This document shows positions 45,131 to 54,110 of a DNA stretch of 64,000 nucleotides, one piece after another. Origin of the DNA: Sphingopyxis chilensis (GTDB lineage Bacteria > Pseudomonadota > Alphaproteobacteria > Sphingomonadales > Sphingomonadaceae); the NCBI RefSeq assembly GCF_035930445.1, contig NZ_CP142394.1, forward strand, positions 2,265,501-2,329,500, given 5' to 3'. A model generated the notes under the pieces. It had not been told where the DNA came from. It made no database searches and saw only the letters and a list, made by a program, of their open reading frames with translations. A program made the translations under genes and the position numbers. The first letter of the stretch is position 1, and the number at the start of each line of letters is the position of its first letter.

Positions 45131-45499
45131 ATGGACCATTTTCGCATCCCCACGACCCGCGGCCACAAACGCACCCCGGTGTCGATCGACGTCACCGTCA
45201 ACGGCGTGCTCAACTTCGTCGACGGCCGGATCACCGACCTGTCCGAGGGCGGCGCGCGCATCGACGGCGCCAGCATGCCGGCGCGCTCGCGCTGCGAAAT
45301 CCATTATGGCGGCCAGGTGACCTATGCCGTGGTCATGTGGGCCGAGCACGACCGCATGGGCGTGCGCTTCCCCTACGAACTCGCGCACGGCGCACTCTAC
45401 AACGCGCTCCGGAGCGCACGCGACGCGGCACTTGTCGAGCCCGCGCAGATTTTCCACAGCAGCCGCCCGCCTGTGTTCGGACGCCGCGGCCTGTCCTGA
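45131..45499 (+). CDS. PilZ-domain protein
   Basis: Single-domain protein of 122 residues. The PilZ fold is shown by GHKRTPVSIDVTVNG and DLSEGGARIDG and the DRMGVRFPY strand. The usual cyclic di-GMP RxxxR motif is incomplete (HKR at 12-14), so ligand binding is uncertain. It lies between lysS (divergent) and the DinG-like helicase (55 bp downstream). Confidence 0.82.
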   Translation: MDHFRIPTTRGHKRTPVSIDVTVNGVLNFVDGRITDLSEGGARIDGASMPARSRCEIHYGGQVTYAVVMWAEHDRMGVRFPYELAHGALYNALRSARDAALVEPAQIFHSSRPPVFGRRGLS

Positions 45500-45553
45500 T
45501 CGATCCGTCGCGATCGCCTTGCCGCGTTCGCCTTTTGTCCCTACCGTGGCGCG

Positions 45554-48301
45554 ATGGCGCCCGACCCGCTTACCCTGCCCGCGATCCACGCGAGCCACAT
45601 CGGCATCTGGATCGCCGACACGCACGGCCGCGTGCAACGCGTCGGGCGCGGTGAGGCGATCGCGGCGGTCGCGGCGACGCCGCATCTTTTCCTCAATGCG
45701 ACGCTGACCGGCGACCGGCTCGGCTATCCCGAACTGTCGGGGCTCGACCTGCTCGAGCTTTTCGCGTTCCTCTATCCCGCGCGTTTCGCGGTGCCGACCC
45801 CGGCGGGTATCGCCGCCGCCGTCGCCCTGACTCCGCCCGAAAGCGAAGAGGATATCGCCGCTTTCCTGCCCAGGGCCGCCGCCGCGATGCTCTCGACCCT
45901 CGACGATCCCGACTGGCCCGAGCGCGAGGGCGCGTGGCACGGCGCCGAGGCGCTGTCGCGCCAGCGCTGGTCGTGGGCGCCGCTGGTCCAGCCGCGCCTG
46001 CCCCGCCCCGACGCCAGCGAACGCTGGCTCTTCGCGCGCCTCCCCGAATGGGAGGAAACGCCGCCGCGCGGGGCCCCGCGCCAGGTGACGATCGACGAAG
46101 CCGACGTCGTGGCGCGGCTCGACCGTCTGACCGGCGACGGCGCCGAACGCCGCCCGGGGCAGCAGGATTACGCCCGCGCAACCGCCGCGATCTTCGCGCC
46201 GCGCGAGCGCAAGGACGCGCCGCAGATGCTCGTTGCCGAGGCCGGCACCGGCATCGGCAAGACGCTCGGCTACCTCGCTCCCGCCAAGCAATGGATCGAC
46301 CAGTCGGCGGGCAGCGTGTGCATCTCGACCTTCACCAAGGCGCTGCAACGCCAGCTGTCGCGTGAAACCGAACGGCTCTACCCCGACGCCGCAACGCACC
46401 GTGAAAAAGTCGTCGTGCGCAAGGGGCGCGAAAATTACCTCTGCCTGCTCAACCTCGAAGACGCGTTGCAAGGCGGCTTCTCGGGCCGCGCCGCGATCCT
46501 TGCGCAGCTTGTGGCGCGCTGGGCCGCCTATACGCGCGACGGCGACATGGTCGGCGGCGATTTGCCCGGCTGGCTTCCCGCGCTGTTCCGCCGCAACGGC
46601 ACAACCGCGCTGACCGACCGGCGCGGCGAGTGCATCTATGCGGGCTGCCCGCATTTCCGCAAATGCTTCATCGAACGCTCGGCTCGCGCCGCGACGCAGG
46701 CCGATATCGTCATCGCCAACCACGCGCTGACGATGGTGCAGGCGGCGCGTCCGCGCGATGGGGGCGCGCCCGCGACGCGGCTGATCTTCGATGAAGGCCA
46801 CCATCTGTGGGACGCCGCCGACAGCATGTTCGCTGCGGCGCTCACCGGCCAGGAAGCGGTCGAAATCCGCCGCTGGGTTCTGGGGCCAGAGGGCAAATCG
46901 CGCGGGCGCCGCCGCGGGCTCGCCGCACGCCTCGCCGATGTCGCGAGCTATGACGAGGCGGGCGACCGCGCGATCCAGGCCGCGATCGCCGCCGCCGCCG
47001 AACTGCCCGGCGACGGCTGGCTCGGCCGCCTTTCGGAAAACGAACCGTGGGGCGCGGTCGAGCGGCTGCTCGTCGCGGTGCGTGCGATGGTCTATGCCCG
47101 CGGCATCGACAGCCGCACCGCCGACACGGGCTATGGTCTCGAAACCGAGCTCGCCGATCCCGACCCCGAACTGGTCACCGCGGCCGCGAGCGCGAGCGAC
47201 GCGATCGAGGCGCTGCTCCGTCCGCTGATGACCCTCGGCAAACGGCTCGAAGCCTTGACCGAGGACCCGCCCGACTGGCTCGACGGACAGGCCCGCGCGC
47301 GCGTCGATGGCGCGCGCCACAGCCTTGGCACGCGCATCGACACGCTCGGCGGCTGGCTGTCGCTGCTCGGGCGCGTCGGGGGACCCGCCGACCACGATTT
47401 CGTCGACTGGCTCGCGGTCGACCGCTACGACGGGCGCGAGTTCGACTGCGGCCTCCACCGCCACTGGCTCGACCCTGCGCGTCCGATCGCCGAGGTTGTC
47501 TATCGCCCGGCGCAGGGTGTGCTCGTTACTTCAGCGACGTTACGCGGCGGCGGGCACGGCAGCGGCGGCTGGGCCGACGCCGACATCCGCACCGGCGCGC
47601 GCCACATGGACGGCGGCGTCCGCCATTTCGCGGTGCCGAGCCCCTTCGACTATGCCCGCCAGTCCGAGGTGCTGATCGTCACCGATATCGCGCGCGGCGA
47701 CCTGCCCGCGCTTGCCGGCGCTTACAGCCGGTTGATCGAGGCGGCGGGCGGCGGCGCGCTCGGCCTGTTCAGCGCGATCCGGCGCCTCCGCATCGTCCAT
47801 TCGCGCATCGCCGACCGCCTCGCCCGCGCCGCCCTCCCGCTCTATGCCCAGCATGTCGATCCGCTCGACACCGGCACGCTCGTCGATATTTTTCGCGCCG
47901 ACCCGCACGCCTCGCTGCTCGGCACCGATGCCTTGCGCGACGGCGTCGATGTCCCCGGCGATTCGCTCCGCCTCGTCGTGATGGAAGGGGTGCCCTGGCC
48001 GCGCCCGACGATCCTGCACGCGGCGCGGCGCGCGGCGCAGGGCGGCAGCGCCTATGACGATATGGTCATCCGCGCGCGGATCGGGCAGGCATTTGGCCGC
48101 CTGATCCGCCGCGCCGATGATTTCGGCCAGTTCGTCATGCTCTCGCCCAGCTTTCCCTCGCGGCTGCTCGGCGCCTTTCCCGAAGGCACGCCGATCCGCC
48201 GCCTGCCGCTCGACGAGGCGGTCAACCATGTCGCCGCCGCCAATGTCGCGCGCAGACGGGGGACGAAGTCTACCGCGTTTCCAGCCTTTTCACCGTCATA
48301 A
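45554..48301 (+). CDS. DinG/XPD-like ATP-dependent DNA helicase with N-terminal extension
   Basis: Superfamily 2 helicase of 915 residues. A Q-like RPGQQDYA (about 200) is followed by Walker A AEAGTGIGKT (about 228-237), a DEAH-type box FDEGHHLWD, and Cys residues in YLCLLNLE and ECIYAGCPHFRKC that fit a 4Fe-4S cluster. Motif VI-like GQAFGRLIRRADD is near the C-terminus. The first 170 residues (including LDLLELFAFLYPARFAVPTP) form an extension seen in alphaproteobacterial homologues that I cannot assign. A role in resolving R-loops or damaged DNA is inferred from the family. Confidence 0.88.
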   Translation: MAPDPLTLPAIHASHIGIWIADTHGRVQRVGRGEAIAAVAATPHLFLNATLTGDRLGYPELSGLDLLELFAFLYPARFAVPTPAGIAAAVALTPPESEEDIAAFLPRAAAAMLSTLDDPDWPEREGAWHGAEALSRQRWSWAPLVQPRLPRPDASERWLFARLPEWEETPPRGAPRQVTIDEADVVARLDRLTGDGAERRPGQQDYARATAAIFAPRERKDAPQMLVAEAGTGIGKTLGYLAPAKQWIDQSAGSVCISTFTKALQRQLSRETERLYPDAATHREKVVVRKGRENYLCLLNLEDALQGGFSGRAAILAQLVARWAAYTRDGDMVGGDLPGWLPALFRRNGTTALTDRRGECIYAGCPHFRKCFIERSARAATQADIVIANHALTMVQAARPRDGGAPATRLIFDEGHHLWDAADSMFAAALTGQEAVEIRRWVLGPEGKSRGRRRGLAARLADVASYDEAGDRAIQAAIAAAAELPGDGWLGRLSENEPWGAVERLLVAVRAMVYARGIDSRTADTGYGLETELADPDPELVTAAASASDAIEALLRPLMTLGKRLEALTEDPPDWLDGQARARVDGARHSLGTRIDTLGGWLSLLGRVGGPADHDFVDWLAVDRYDGREFDCGLHRHWLDPARPIAEVVYRPAQGVLVTSATLRGGGHGSGGWADADIRTGARHMDGGVRHFAVPSPFDYARQSEVLIVTDIARGDLPALAGAYSRLIEAAGGGALGLFSAIRRLRIVHSRIADRLARAALPLYAQHVDPLDTGTLVDIFRADPHASLLGTDALRDGVDVPGDSLRLVVMEGVPWPRPTILHAARRAAQGGSAYDDMVIRARIGQAFGRLIRRADDFGQFVMLSPSFPSRLLGAFPEGTPIRRLPLDEAVNHVAAANVARRRGTKSTAFPAFSPS

Positions 48302-48358
48302 GTTTCCGGCACAAGGCCTGCGAAATCGAGGGATAGCGCAGCGGCGCGGGGAGATATT

Positions 48359-48910
48359 TTGAAGACTTTGACCATCCTGCGCCACGCCAAATCGGGTTGG
48401 GACGTCCAGGTTGAACGCGATTTCGACCGCCCGATCAACAAGCGCGGCGCGCGCGGCGCCGAAATCATCGGCCAATGGCTGAAACGGCGGAAGCTACCGG
48501 TGGATCGCATCATCGCCTCGCCCGCGGTGCGCGTGACCGAAACGCTCGACATCTTTCAGCCCGCCGCCGGCCTCGATATGCTCGAACCGCATTGGGACCG
48601 CCGCATCTATCTCGCGTCGGCGGCGACGCTGATCGACGTGATCCGCGATACCGGCCGCGACGCGCAGCACCTGTTGATCTCGGGCCATAATCCGGGCCTC
48701 GAGGATCTGGTCCTGATGCTCGTCCCCGAATCGGCGGGCGACGAACTCCGCACAAAGGTAGAGGAAAAGCTTCCGACCTCGGCGCTCGCGCGGCTCGACC
48801 TCGACATCGCCGACTGGCACGATCTCGACACCGGAATCGCGCGCTTCGCCGACTTCATCCGCCCCCGTGACCTCGACCCGGCGCTTGCCCCGGCCATGGA
48901 CGACGATTGA
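48359..48910 (+). CDS. SixA-like histidine phosphatase
   Basis: Small histidine phosphatase-superfamily protein of 183 residues. The catalytic RHA motif is at 7-9 (ILRHAKSGWD) and the second histidine is in ISGHNPGLEDL. SixA-type proteins dephosphorylate phosphohistidine domains of signalling proteins; this one is somewhat longer than SixA. The start is TTG 48359, ten bases after GGGGAG; no ATG fits. Confidence 0.88.
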   Translation: MKTLTILRHAKSGWDVQVERDFDRPINKRGARGAEIIGQWLKRRKLPVDRIIASPAVRVTETLDIFQPAAGLDMLEPHWDRRIYLASAATLIDVIRDTGRDAQHLLISGHNPGLEDLVLMLVPESAGDELRTKVEEKLPTSALARLDLDIADWHDLDTGIARFADFIRPRDLDPALAPAMDDD

Positions 48911-48933
48911 GGGCATCGCCGGTATCGCGCGGA

Positions 48934-48960
48934 ATGCCGGCCATCGAGCCAGGCCGGCAT
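48934..48960. terminator. Bidirectional hairpin between convergent genes
   Basis: Perfect 9-bp stem ATGCCGGCC/GGCCGGCAT with a 9-base loop between the phosphatase gene (plus) and the DUF3892-like gene (minus). No T-tract. Confidence 0.55.
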
Positions 48961-48965
48961 CCCGA

Positions 48966-49235
48966 TCAGAACCGGGGCAGCGATAGCAGAGCGATCGGCG
49001 GGAAGCTCCCGCCTGTTATGGTCAGGTAATAGCGCCGCGAAGAGCCTTGCTCCCTCGCGATCAGATTGATCTCTTCATTCTGGAACCACACCCAGAAACG
49101 GTGCGTCCCGGCGTTGATCCAGTCGACGATCTGATCGGCGAGGAACAGGCTCTCGCCCACTTTCACCGCTGCGATATGATGCGTCCGGCCGTTACCGGTA
49201 CCTTCGCGAACGGCGATGATCTCATAGTCGGCCAT
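48966..49235 (-). CDS. DUF3892-like small protein
   Basis: Protein of 89 residues. It resembles DUF3892: an N-terminal ADYEIIAVREG strand, central QIVDWINAGTHRFWV, and the ending ALLSLPRF. The family has no known function. It lies 47 bp after a small unknown operon on the same strand and may belong to it. Confidence 0.55.
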   Translation of the reverse strand: MADYEIIAVREGTGNGRTHHIAAVKVGESLFLADQIVDWINAGTHRFWVWFQNEEINLIAREQGSSRRYYLTITGGSFPPIALLSLPRF

Positions 49236-49282
49236 ATCGGACGTTCGATCCTCTTGTCGGGGCAGGCCAGGGGCCTGCCCTA

Positions 49283-49513
49283 TTAACGAACCGGCACAAT
49301 GCGGATCCCGTCGATGGCGCCGGGTGACGCACGCGACCGCGCGATGGCTGCGGCGCGCAGATGGTCGAGAGCGATCACTTCATAGCCGTTTTCGTCCGGC
49401 TGCATGGGGAGATCGGTTTCGACGACAAGGATGACCTTTCGCGCAAGGCCGTCGATCTGCCATTCGAACCAGCATCGCACGATATGGCTCGCATCCGGGG
49501 GATCATTCTCCAT
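49283..49513 (-). CDS. Hypothetical 76-residue protein, third gene of an unknown operon
   Basis: I do not recognise a family. The protein is soluble and rich in charged residues, with WFEWQIDGLARKVILVVETD and a C-terminal IDGIRIVPVR. ATG 49513 overlaps the upstream gene by 11 bp, and codon use fits the genome, so it is likely real. Confidence 0.55.
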   Translation of the reverse strand: MENDPPDASHIVRCWFEWQIDGLARKVILVVETDLPMQPDENGYEVIALDHLRAAAIARSRASPGAIDGIRIVPVR

Positions 49514-49802
49514 GGCGCGCGCCCGGCAAAACGGATCGCGCGCGGATTTCCCGTTCGACGCTGGCATAGCCAGCCTCGCTTTGCGTTGCGACGGCGATCG
49601 GACGTCCGCTCAGGACTGCGTCTTCGGTGTTGAGGAAGTCGAGCGCCGCATCCCGCCCGCCAAGTAGCTGGAACGCCAGCGCGCTGATGGCGCCTTGCCG
49701 CTGCGCATCATCGGGCGCGAGGGGCGTCAACCGGCGATTTCGCCGAAACGGATTTGTACGCAGACTCGCCGAGGCAGGGCGGGGTTTATCCGGATCTGGC
49801 AT
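49503..49802 (-). CDS. Antitoxin-like protein, MbcA/ParS/Xre C-terminal (DUF2384) type
   Basis: Protein of 99 residues. The C-terminal half (LLGGRDAALDFLNTEDAVLSGRP, then AVATQSEAGYASVEREI) follows the pattern of the DUF2384 toxin-binding domain: a helix with an aromatic-Leu-Asn sequence, an L-x-GRP turn, and a final helix. The N-terminal half has no clear Xre helix-turn-helix. Such antitoxins usually pair with RES-domain toxins, which I do not see beside it. ATG 49802 overlaps the upstream gene by 17 bp. Confidence 0.55.
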   Translation of the reverse strand: MPDPDKPRPASASLRTNPFRRNRRLTPLAPDDAQRQGAISALAFQLLGGRDAALDFLNTEDAVLSGRPIAVATQSEAGYASVEREIRARSVLPGARHGE

Positions 49803-50292
49803 CGTCGCCCCCGCTCTTCGTCCGGCCATGCAAATCGGGCGAGGCAGGCAATTTGGCGGCGAGCGTGGCCAGCTTGTCCTCATCGAACCCCAGCGCACGA
49901 TAAATGTCGCGTCCGATAATCCAGATATCTTCCTGGACCTCGGCAAGGCGGCCAACGACGTCGTCAAGGCCGAAGGATGTCCTTTCCTCGTCGGTCATGG
50001 CGAGCGCCTCGTTGACGAGCAATTCGGCAACCAGCGTGTCGCCAACGAAAACCGGATAATCGGCCGCAGGCTCGGAAACCGGCGCGCCGGCCTTCGGGCT
50101 GCCATGCGCCTGCTCGGCCACCGCGACAAACCCGTCCCCCAGGCCGCGGCGCTCGCGATATTCGTTGATCCGCTTCGCATAATAGCGCGGCAGATCGAAG
50201 CTCGGCAGCAAATGGCCGTCGCGCCGGGCTTGGCTCACGACCATGAGCGCCATCTGGTGATGATAGAGAAGTTGGTTGAGATCCACCGTCAT
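49786..50292 (-). CDS. Hypothetical 168-residue protein, first gene of an unknown operon
   Basis: No family recognised. The protein is soluble and mostly helical, with a His/Met-rich N-terminus (QLLYHHQMALMVV) and a DEERTSFGLDDVVGRLAEVQED helix. The Shine-Dalgarno AAGGGAGG directly abuts ATG 50292, so the GTG two codons later (50286), with 6-base spacing, may be the true start. It is followed by overlapping genes for the antitoxin-like and 76-residue proteins. If the module is a toxin-antitoxin system, this would be the untested toxin candidate. Confidence 0.6.
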   Translation of the reverse strand: MTVDLNQLLYHHQMALMVVSQARRDGHLLPSFDLPRYYAKRINEYRERRGLGDGFVAVAEQAHGSPKAGAPVSEPAADYPVFVGDTLVAELLVNEALAMTDEERTSFGLDDVVGRLAEVQEDIWIIGRDIYRALGFDEDKLATLAAKLPASPDLHGRTKSGGDDARSG

Positions 50293-50698
50293 CCTCCCTT
50301 TTTGCGGGAGCGCGATCGTCTCTCAGTCTCCGGCATGCAGAACAAAGCCAGCGATATATCGTAAGTGGGATCGCCAGCCCTGTTTTTCAAGGCGCGCGCT
50401 CCGCGCAACGCGCGTCAAACCTGCCCTCCTCGCGGAAGCGGCCGAATTGATTCGACATATCGCCGAATAGGCCTAGCCTCGTACGACAGAGGCTTTCCTT
50501 GGCGACCCGGAAAGCCGAGGGGGCTTCCTTTGGTCATGACCGCAGAGGACGGGAGGGCCCTGTCGTCTGGCAGGGCTCTTTCCGTGAATCCCGCGCCACA
50601 TCGAGGTTCTTTTTGGTTGGAAGCTGCCGATCCTTCCCGCCCGGAGGATCGGAAACGCTCACCCTAGGCCGGCCTTATCGGACCGAACCGCCGTCGCC
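50293..50698. other. Gene-free stretch with clustered hairpins, possible structured RNA
   Basis: About 400 bp without a credible ORF between merR and the unknown operon. At least four short hairpins lie within 180 bp: AGCCTC/GAGGCT (50475-50494), GGCTTTCC/GGAAAGCC (50491-50516), GGCCCTG/CAGGGCT (50556-50577, one G-T pair) and CGATCCT/AGGATCG (50628-50651). The sequence GGCTTTCCTT recurs in altered form as GGCTTCCTTT and GGCTCTTTCC. No tRNA, SRP, 6S or RNase P signature is visible. Either an unannotated RNA or a decayed element. Confidence 0.4.
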
Positions 50699-51070
50699 TC
50701 ACTGCAGCGCCGCGGCCAGCCGCTGGCGCAGCGCGACGAGCGCCTCGACCGGGATTCCGGCCGCGCGCGGCGGCGCTTGGGTATCGCGCATCGGCGCCGC
50801 CTGTGGTGCAGGCGCCGCGTCCGGCTCCGACAGCGCCTTGCGCGCGCCTTCCACCGTAAATCCCTGCACATGCAACAGATGGTGGATACGTTCGGCGAGC
50901 GCGACATCCTCGGCGCGGTAATAGCGACGGCGGCCCGACCGCTGGAGCGGCTTCAATTGCGGAAAACGCGTTTCCCAATATCGCAGCACATGCGTCGGCA
51001 CCCCGATGCGTACCGCCAGTTCGCCGATTGCCAGCATGGCGCTGGGCGCCTTGCCGTCATCGCCGGCCAT
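50699..51070 (-). CDS. MerR-family transcriptional regulator
   Basis: DNA-binding protein of 123 residues. The winged helix begins LAIGELAVRIGVPTHVLRYWETRFPQL and continues with RRRYYRAEDVALAERIHHLL. It is the type found after ihfA in alphaproteobacteria. The C-terminal region is Ala/Pro-rich and lacks obvious metal-binding Cys. ATG 51070 follows GAGG by six bases; ATG 51085 is less likely. It lies 29 bp after ihfA. Confidence 0.9.
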   Translation of the reverse strand: MAGDDGKAPSAMLAIGELAVRIGVPTHVLRYWETRFPQLKPLQRSGRRRYYRAEDVALAERIHHLLHVQGFTVEGARKALSEPDAAPAPQAAPMRDTQAPPRAAGIPVEALVALRQRLAAALQ

Positions 51071-51099
51071 GCCAGGCCTCGGCATCGATGGGGCGAAAG

Positions 51100-51393
51100 C
51101 TATTTGCCGGCAACGCGTGCTCGCATCGTCTGGCTGGCGCGAAACGTCATCACGCGCCGCGGCAGGATCGGCACCTCGATCCCCGTCTTGGGATTGCGGC
51201 CGATCCGCTGCGCCTTGTCGCGCAGCACAAAGGTTCCAAAGCCCGAGATTTTGACATTCTGCCCCACCGCGAGCGCGTCGGACATATGGTCCAGAATCGA
51301 TTCGACGATCGCCGCCGATTCATTGCGCGACAGCCCGATCTGCTGGTTGATCCGGCTGGCGATATCGGCTCGCGTAAGTGTCCCTGCGGTCAT
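51100..51393 (-). CDS. ihfA: Integration host factor alpha subunit
   Basis: DNA-bending protein of 97 residues that pairs with Ihf[12 protein letters not shown], the arm [12 protein letters not shown] and [17 protein letters not shown] are diagnostic. ATG 51393 follows AGGAGGGGG. The 189 bp before it, up to the fabH stop, carries its own promoter region; nothing else is seen there. Confidence 0.95.
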   Translation of the reverse strand: MTAGTLTRADIASRINQQIGLSRNESAAIVESILDHMSDALAVGQNVKISGFGTFVLRDKAQRIGRNPKTGIEVPILPRRVMTFRASQTMRARVAGK

Positions 51394-51582
51394 GTTGATC
51401 CCTTCCCCCTCCTGAAGCGAAAATGCGCAATTGGTCCTGTGACAGCCCCCACCGTCACGAGTCCCGTTACGCATATGTAACAAATCCGAATTAATCCGCC
51501 AAACTGAAACGGATGGAGCGAGAAGTTGACGCGACGAGTTCCGCCGTGCCCCGCTGCGGGCCGCCGACGCGTCCGCCTTTGG

Positions 51583-52548
51583 TCACATCCTGAGGACGGC
51601 CGCGCCCCATGTGAAGCCGCCGCCCATCGCTTCGAGGACGACAAGATCGCCGCGCTTGATGCGCCCGTCGCGCACCGCAAGGTCGAGCGCGAGCGGCACC
51701 GACGCCGCCGATGTGTTGGCGTGCTGGTCGACCGTCAGCACGACGCGCTCGGCGGGCAAACCCAGCTTTTTGGCGGTCGCGTCGATGATCCGCTTGTTCG
51801 CCTGATGCGGGACGACCCAGTCGATCTGGTCGGGCGACAGGCCGATATCTTCCATCACTTCGCCGAGCACGCTCGCGAGGTTGGTGACCGCGTGGCGGAA
51901 GACTTCGCGACCCTGCATCCGGACGTGGCCGACGGTGCCGGTCGTCGATGGTCCGCCATCGACATAGAGCATGTCCGAATATTTGCCCTCGGCGTGGAGC
52001 CGCGTCGCGAGGATGCCGCGGTCGTCGGCGACGTCCTCCGCCGACAATATGATCGCGCCCGCGCCGTCGCCGAACAGCACGCAGGTGGTGCGGTCTTCCC
52101 AGTCGAGGATACGGCTGAACGTCTCGCTGCCGATCACCAGCGCATGTTTTGCCGCGCCGGTGCGCAGCATCGCGTCGGCGACCGACACGGCATAGAGGAA
52201 GCCCGAACAGACCGCTGCAACGTCGAACGCGATGCAGTCGGGCGTGCCGAGCAGCGCCTGCACCTTCGTGGCGCTGGCGGGAAAAGTATTGTCCGGGGTC
52301 GCGGTGGCGACGATGATCAGCCCGATGTCCGACGGCTCGAGCCCTGCGGCCGTCAGCGCCTGCCGCGCCGCATCGGCGCCAAGCGTGGCGGTCGTCTCGT
52401 CAGGCTCGGCGATGTGGCGAAAGCGAATGCCCGTGCGCTCGACGATCCATTCGTCGCTGGTATCGACGCGCTGCGCCAGTTCCGCGTTCGAAACCCGCGT
52501 GCGCGGCAGCGCCGATCCGGTGCCGGCCAGGATGGCGCGCAGCGTCAT
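51583..52548 (-). CDS. fabH: 3-oxoacyl-[ACP] synthase III
   Basis: Starts fatty acid chains by condensing acetyl-CoA with malonyl-ACP. The 321 residues have the catalytic triad: Cys in [10 protein letters not shown], His in VPHQANKRI and Asn in [11 protein letters not shown] 52548 overlaps the plsX stop by 4 bp (ATGA), so the two are coupled. Confidence 0.97.
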   Translation of the reverse strand: MTLRAILAGTGSALPRTRVSNAELAQRVDTSDEWIVERTGIRFRHIAEPDETTATLGADAARQALTAAGLEPSDIGLIIVATATPDNTFPASATKVQALLGTPDCIAFDVAAVCSGFLYAVSVADAMLRTGAAKHALVIGSETFSRILDWEDRTTCVLFGDGAGAIILSAEDVADDRGILATRLHAEGKYSDMLYVDGGPSTTGTVGHVRMQGREVFRHAVTNLASVLGEVMEDIGLSPDQIDWVVPHQANKRIIDATAKKLGLPAERVVLTVDQHANTSAASVPLALDLAVRDGRIKRGDLVVLEAMGGGFTWGAAVLRM

Positions 52549-53579
52549 GCCGCGTCGCCGCTGCGGAAATTCGCGAGATCCTCGGTCACCTGGCGCGTGA
52601 TATCCTTTTCGATCAGCTCGGCGCACAGGTGGACGCAGTTCGCGACCCCCTTCGCGTCGGCGCTGCCATGGCTCTTGAGCACCACGCCGTTGAGGCCGAG
52701 GAACACCGCGCCATTGTGATTATTGGGGTCGAGATGGTGGCGCAGCAGTTCGGTCGCCGGGCGCGAGATCAGGAAGCCGATCTTCGAGCGCGTCGAACTG
52801 GTGAAGGCGCGGCGGAGCAGGTCGGTCACGAAACGCGCCGTCCCCTCGATCGTCTTCAGCGCGATATTGCCCGAAAAACCGTCGTGGACGATCACGTCGA
52901 CATCGCCGCGCGACAATTTGTCGCCCTCGATAAAGCCGGTGAATTCCATCGGCAGCCCGTGAACCTCGCGCAGCCGCGCCGCGGCGTCGCGGATCTCGTC
53001 GGTGCCCTTCAATTCCTCGGTGCCGATGTTGAGCAGCGCGACGCGCGGACGTTCCAGCCCCATCGCGGTGCGCGCATAGGCGGCGCCCATGACCGCGAAC
53101 TGGATCAAATTGTTGGCGTCGCAATCGGTATTGGCGCCGAGGTCGAGCATCACGACGTCATTGTCGCCGAGCGTCGGCAGCAGCGCCGCGAGCGCGGGCC
53201 GGTCGATTCCCGGCATCGTGCGCAGCGCCAGCTTCGCCATCGCCATCAGCGCGCCGGTGTTGCCCGCCGACACGGCGCCGCCGGCATCGCCGCGCTTCAC
53301 CGCGTCGATGGCGAGTCCCATCGAGGTGCTCTTCGCCTTGCGGATCGCCTGGCTGGGCTTGTCCTCGCCCTTCACGACGCCGTCGGTGTGGAGGATATCC
53401 GACGCCGCGCGCAGGTTCGGGTGGTTGTCGAGCGCCGCCTTGATCTGCACCTCGTCGCCGACGAGGATGAAGCGGAGGCCATCATGCTTGTGGCGCGCCA
53501 TCGCGGCGCCGGCGAGCATCATCTGCACGCCGACGTCACCGCCCATCGCATCGATTGCGATTCGCGGTGTCAGTGCCAT
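52545..53579 (-). CDS. plsX: Phosphate acyltransferase PlsX
   Basis: Makes acyl-phosphate from acyl-ACP as the first step of phospholipid synthesis. The 344 residues open with [11 protein letters not shown] and contain GNTGALMA and [18 protein letters not shown]. It follows rpmF by 22 bp and overlaps fabH by 4 bp. Confidence 0.97.
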   Translation of the reverse strand: MALTPRIAIDAMGGDVGVQMMLAGAAMARHKHDGLRFILVGDEVQIKAALDNHPNLRAASDILHTDGVVKGEDKPSQAIRKAKSTSMGLAIDAVKRGDAGGAVSAGNTGALMAMAKLALRTMPGIDRPALAALLPTLGDNDVVMLDLGANTDCDANNLIQFAVMGAAYARTAMGLERPRVALLNIGTEELKGTDEIRDAAARLREVHGLPMEFTGFIEGDKLSRGDVDVIVHDGFSGNIALKTIEGTARFVTDLLRRAFTSSTRSKIGFLISRPATELLRHHLDPNNHNGAVFLGLNGVVLKSHGSADAKGVANCVHLCAELIEKDITRQVTEDLANFRSGDAA

Positions 53580-53601
53580 CTAATGCCCTCCGGCTGAATT
53601 T

Positions 53602-53781
53602 TTACGCGCCGACCGACACCACTTCGCGGCCGTTATAGTGGCCGCAGGCGTTGCAAAGGTTGTGCGGGCGCTTCAGCTCGCCGCAATTCGGGCATTCCTG
53701 ATAGGCTTCGACCTTCAGGCTGTCGTGGCTGCGACGCATTCCGCGCTTCGAGGGCGAGGTTTTTCGCTTGGGAACGGCCAT
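53602..53781 (-). CDS. rpmF: 50S ribosomal protein L32
   Basis: Ribosomal protein of 59 residues: [19 protein letters not shown] at the start, then a zinc-ribbon with CPNCG and CNACG, and the end [11 protein letters not shown]. The gene is too short for most ORF cut-offs. First gene of rpmF-plsX-fabH-ihfA-merR, the usual order in alphaproteobacteria. Confidence 0.96.
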   Translation of the reverse strand: MAVPKRKTSPSKRGMRRSHDSLKVEAYQECPNCGELKRPHNLCNACGHYNGREVVSVGA

Positions 53782-54110
53782 GATTTTTCCTGCATTCTCA
53801 AATAGTGTGTCACGAATCGGCTACCCGGATTTGTCATCTCCGTCGCCGGGAATGACTGGCCCGCCCGCCACGCCGAAGCCCATTCCCGCCCAGATGACGC
53901 AGGAAAAATCTTCCGCCGGAAGGTGCCTCAACGCCAGATGGTGTCGGGTGCCGGATCGGGCGCGGCTATAGCGTTTTTGCCCGCAAAGGCAAGCCCATTG
54001 CGCGCGAAGATGGCCACGGCTTCATTATCGGGCACAAGCTTGCCCTGCGCGCCCGGCGATGCCACACCGCCCCCATCGCCGGAACGACCGGCCCATAAGG
54101 GGGAAGCCAA
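53782..54110. other. Intergenic region, divergent promoters of rpmF and the MAPEG gene
   Basis: 329 bp between divergent genes. I see no supported gene. A minus-strand open frame ending at 53928 has about 45 residues of fair codon use but no credible start. No strong hairpin or operator is evident. Confidence 0.4.

Noticed and set aside
45104..47464. Minus-strand open frame of about 790 residues opposite the helicase gene
   Set aside because: Antisense shadow of a clear DinG-like gene; repetitive Ala/Arg/Gly composition.
53928..54060. Short minus-strand coding-like sequence ending at 53928
   Set aside because: About 45 residues with fair codon use but no start codon with a ribosome binding site; left unannotated.
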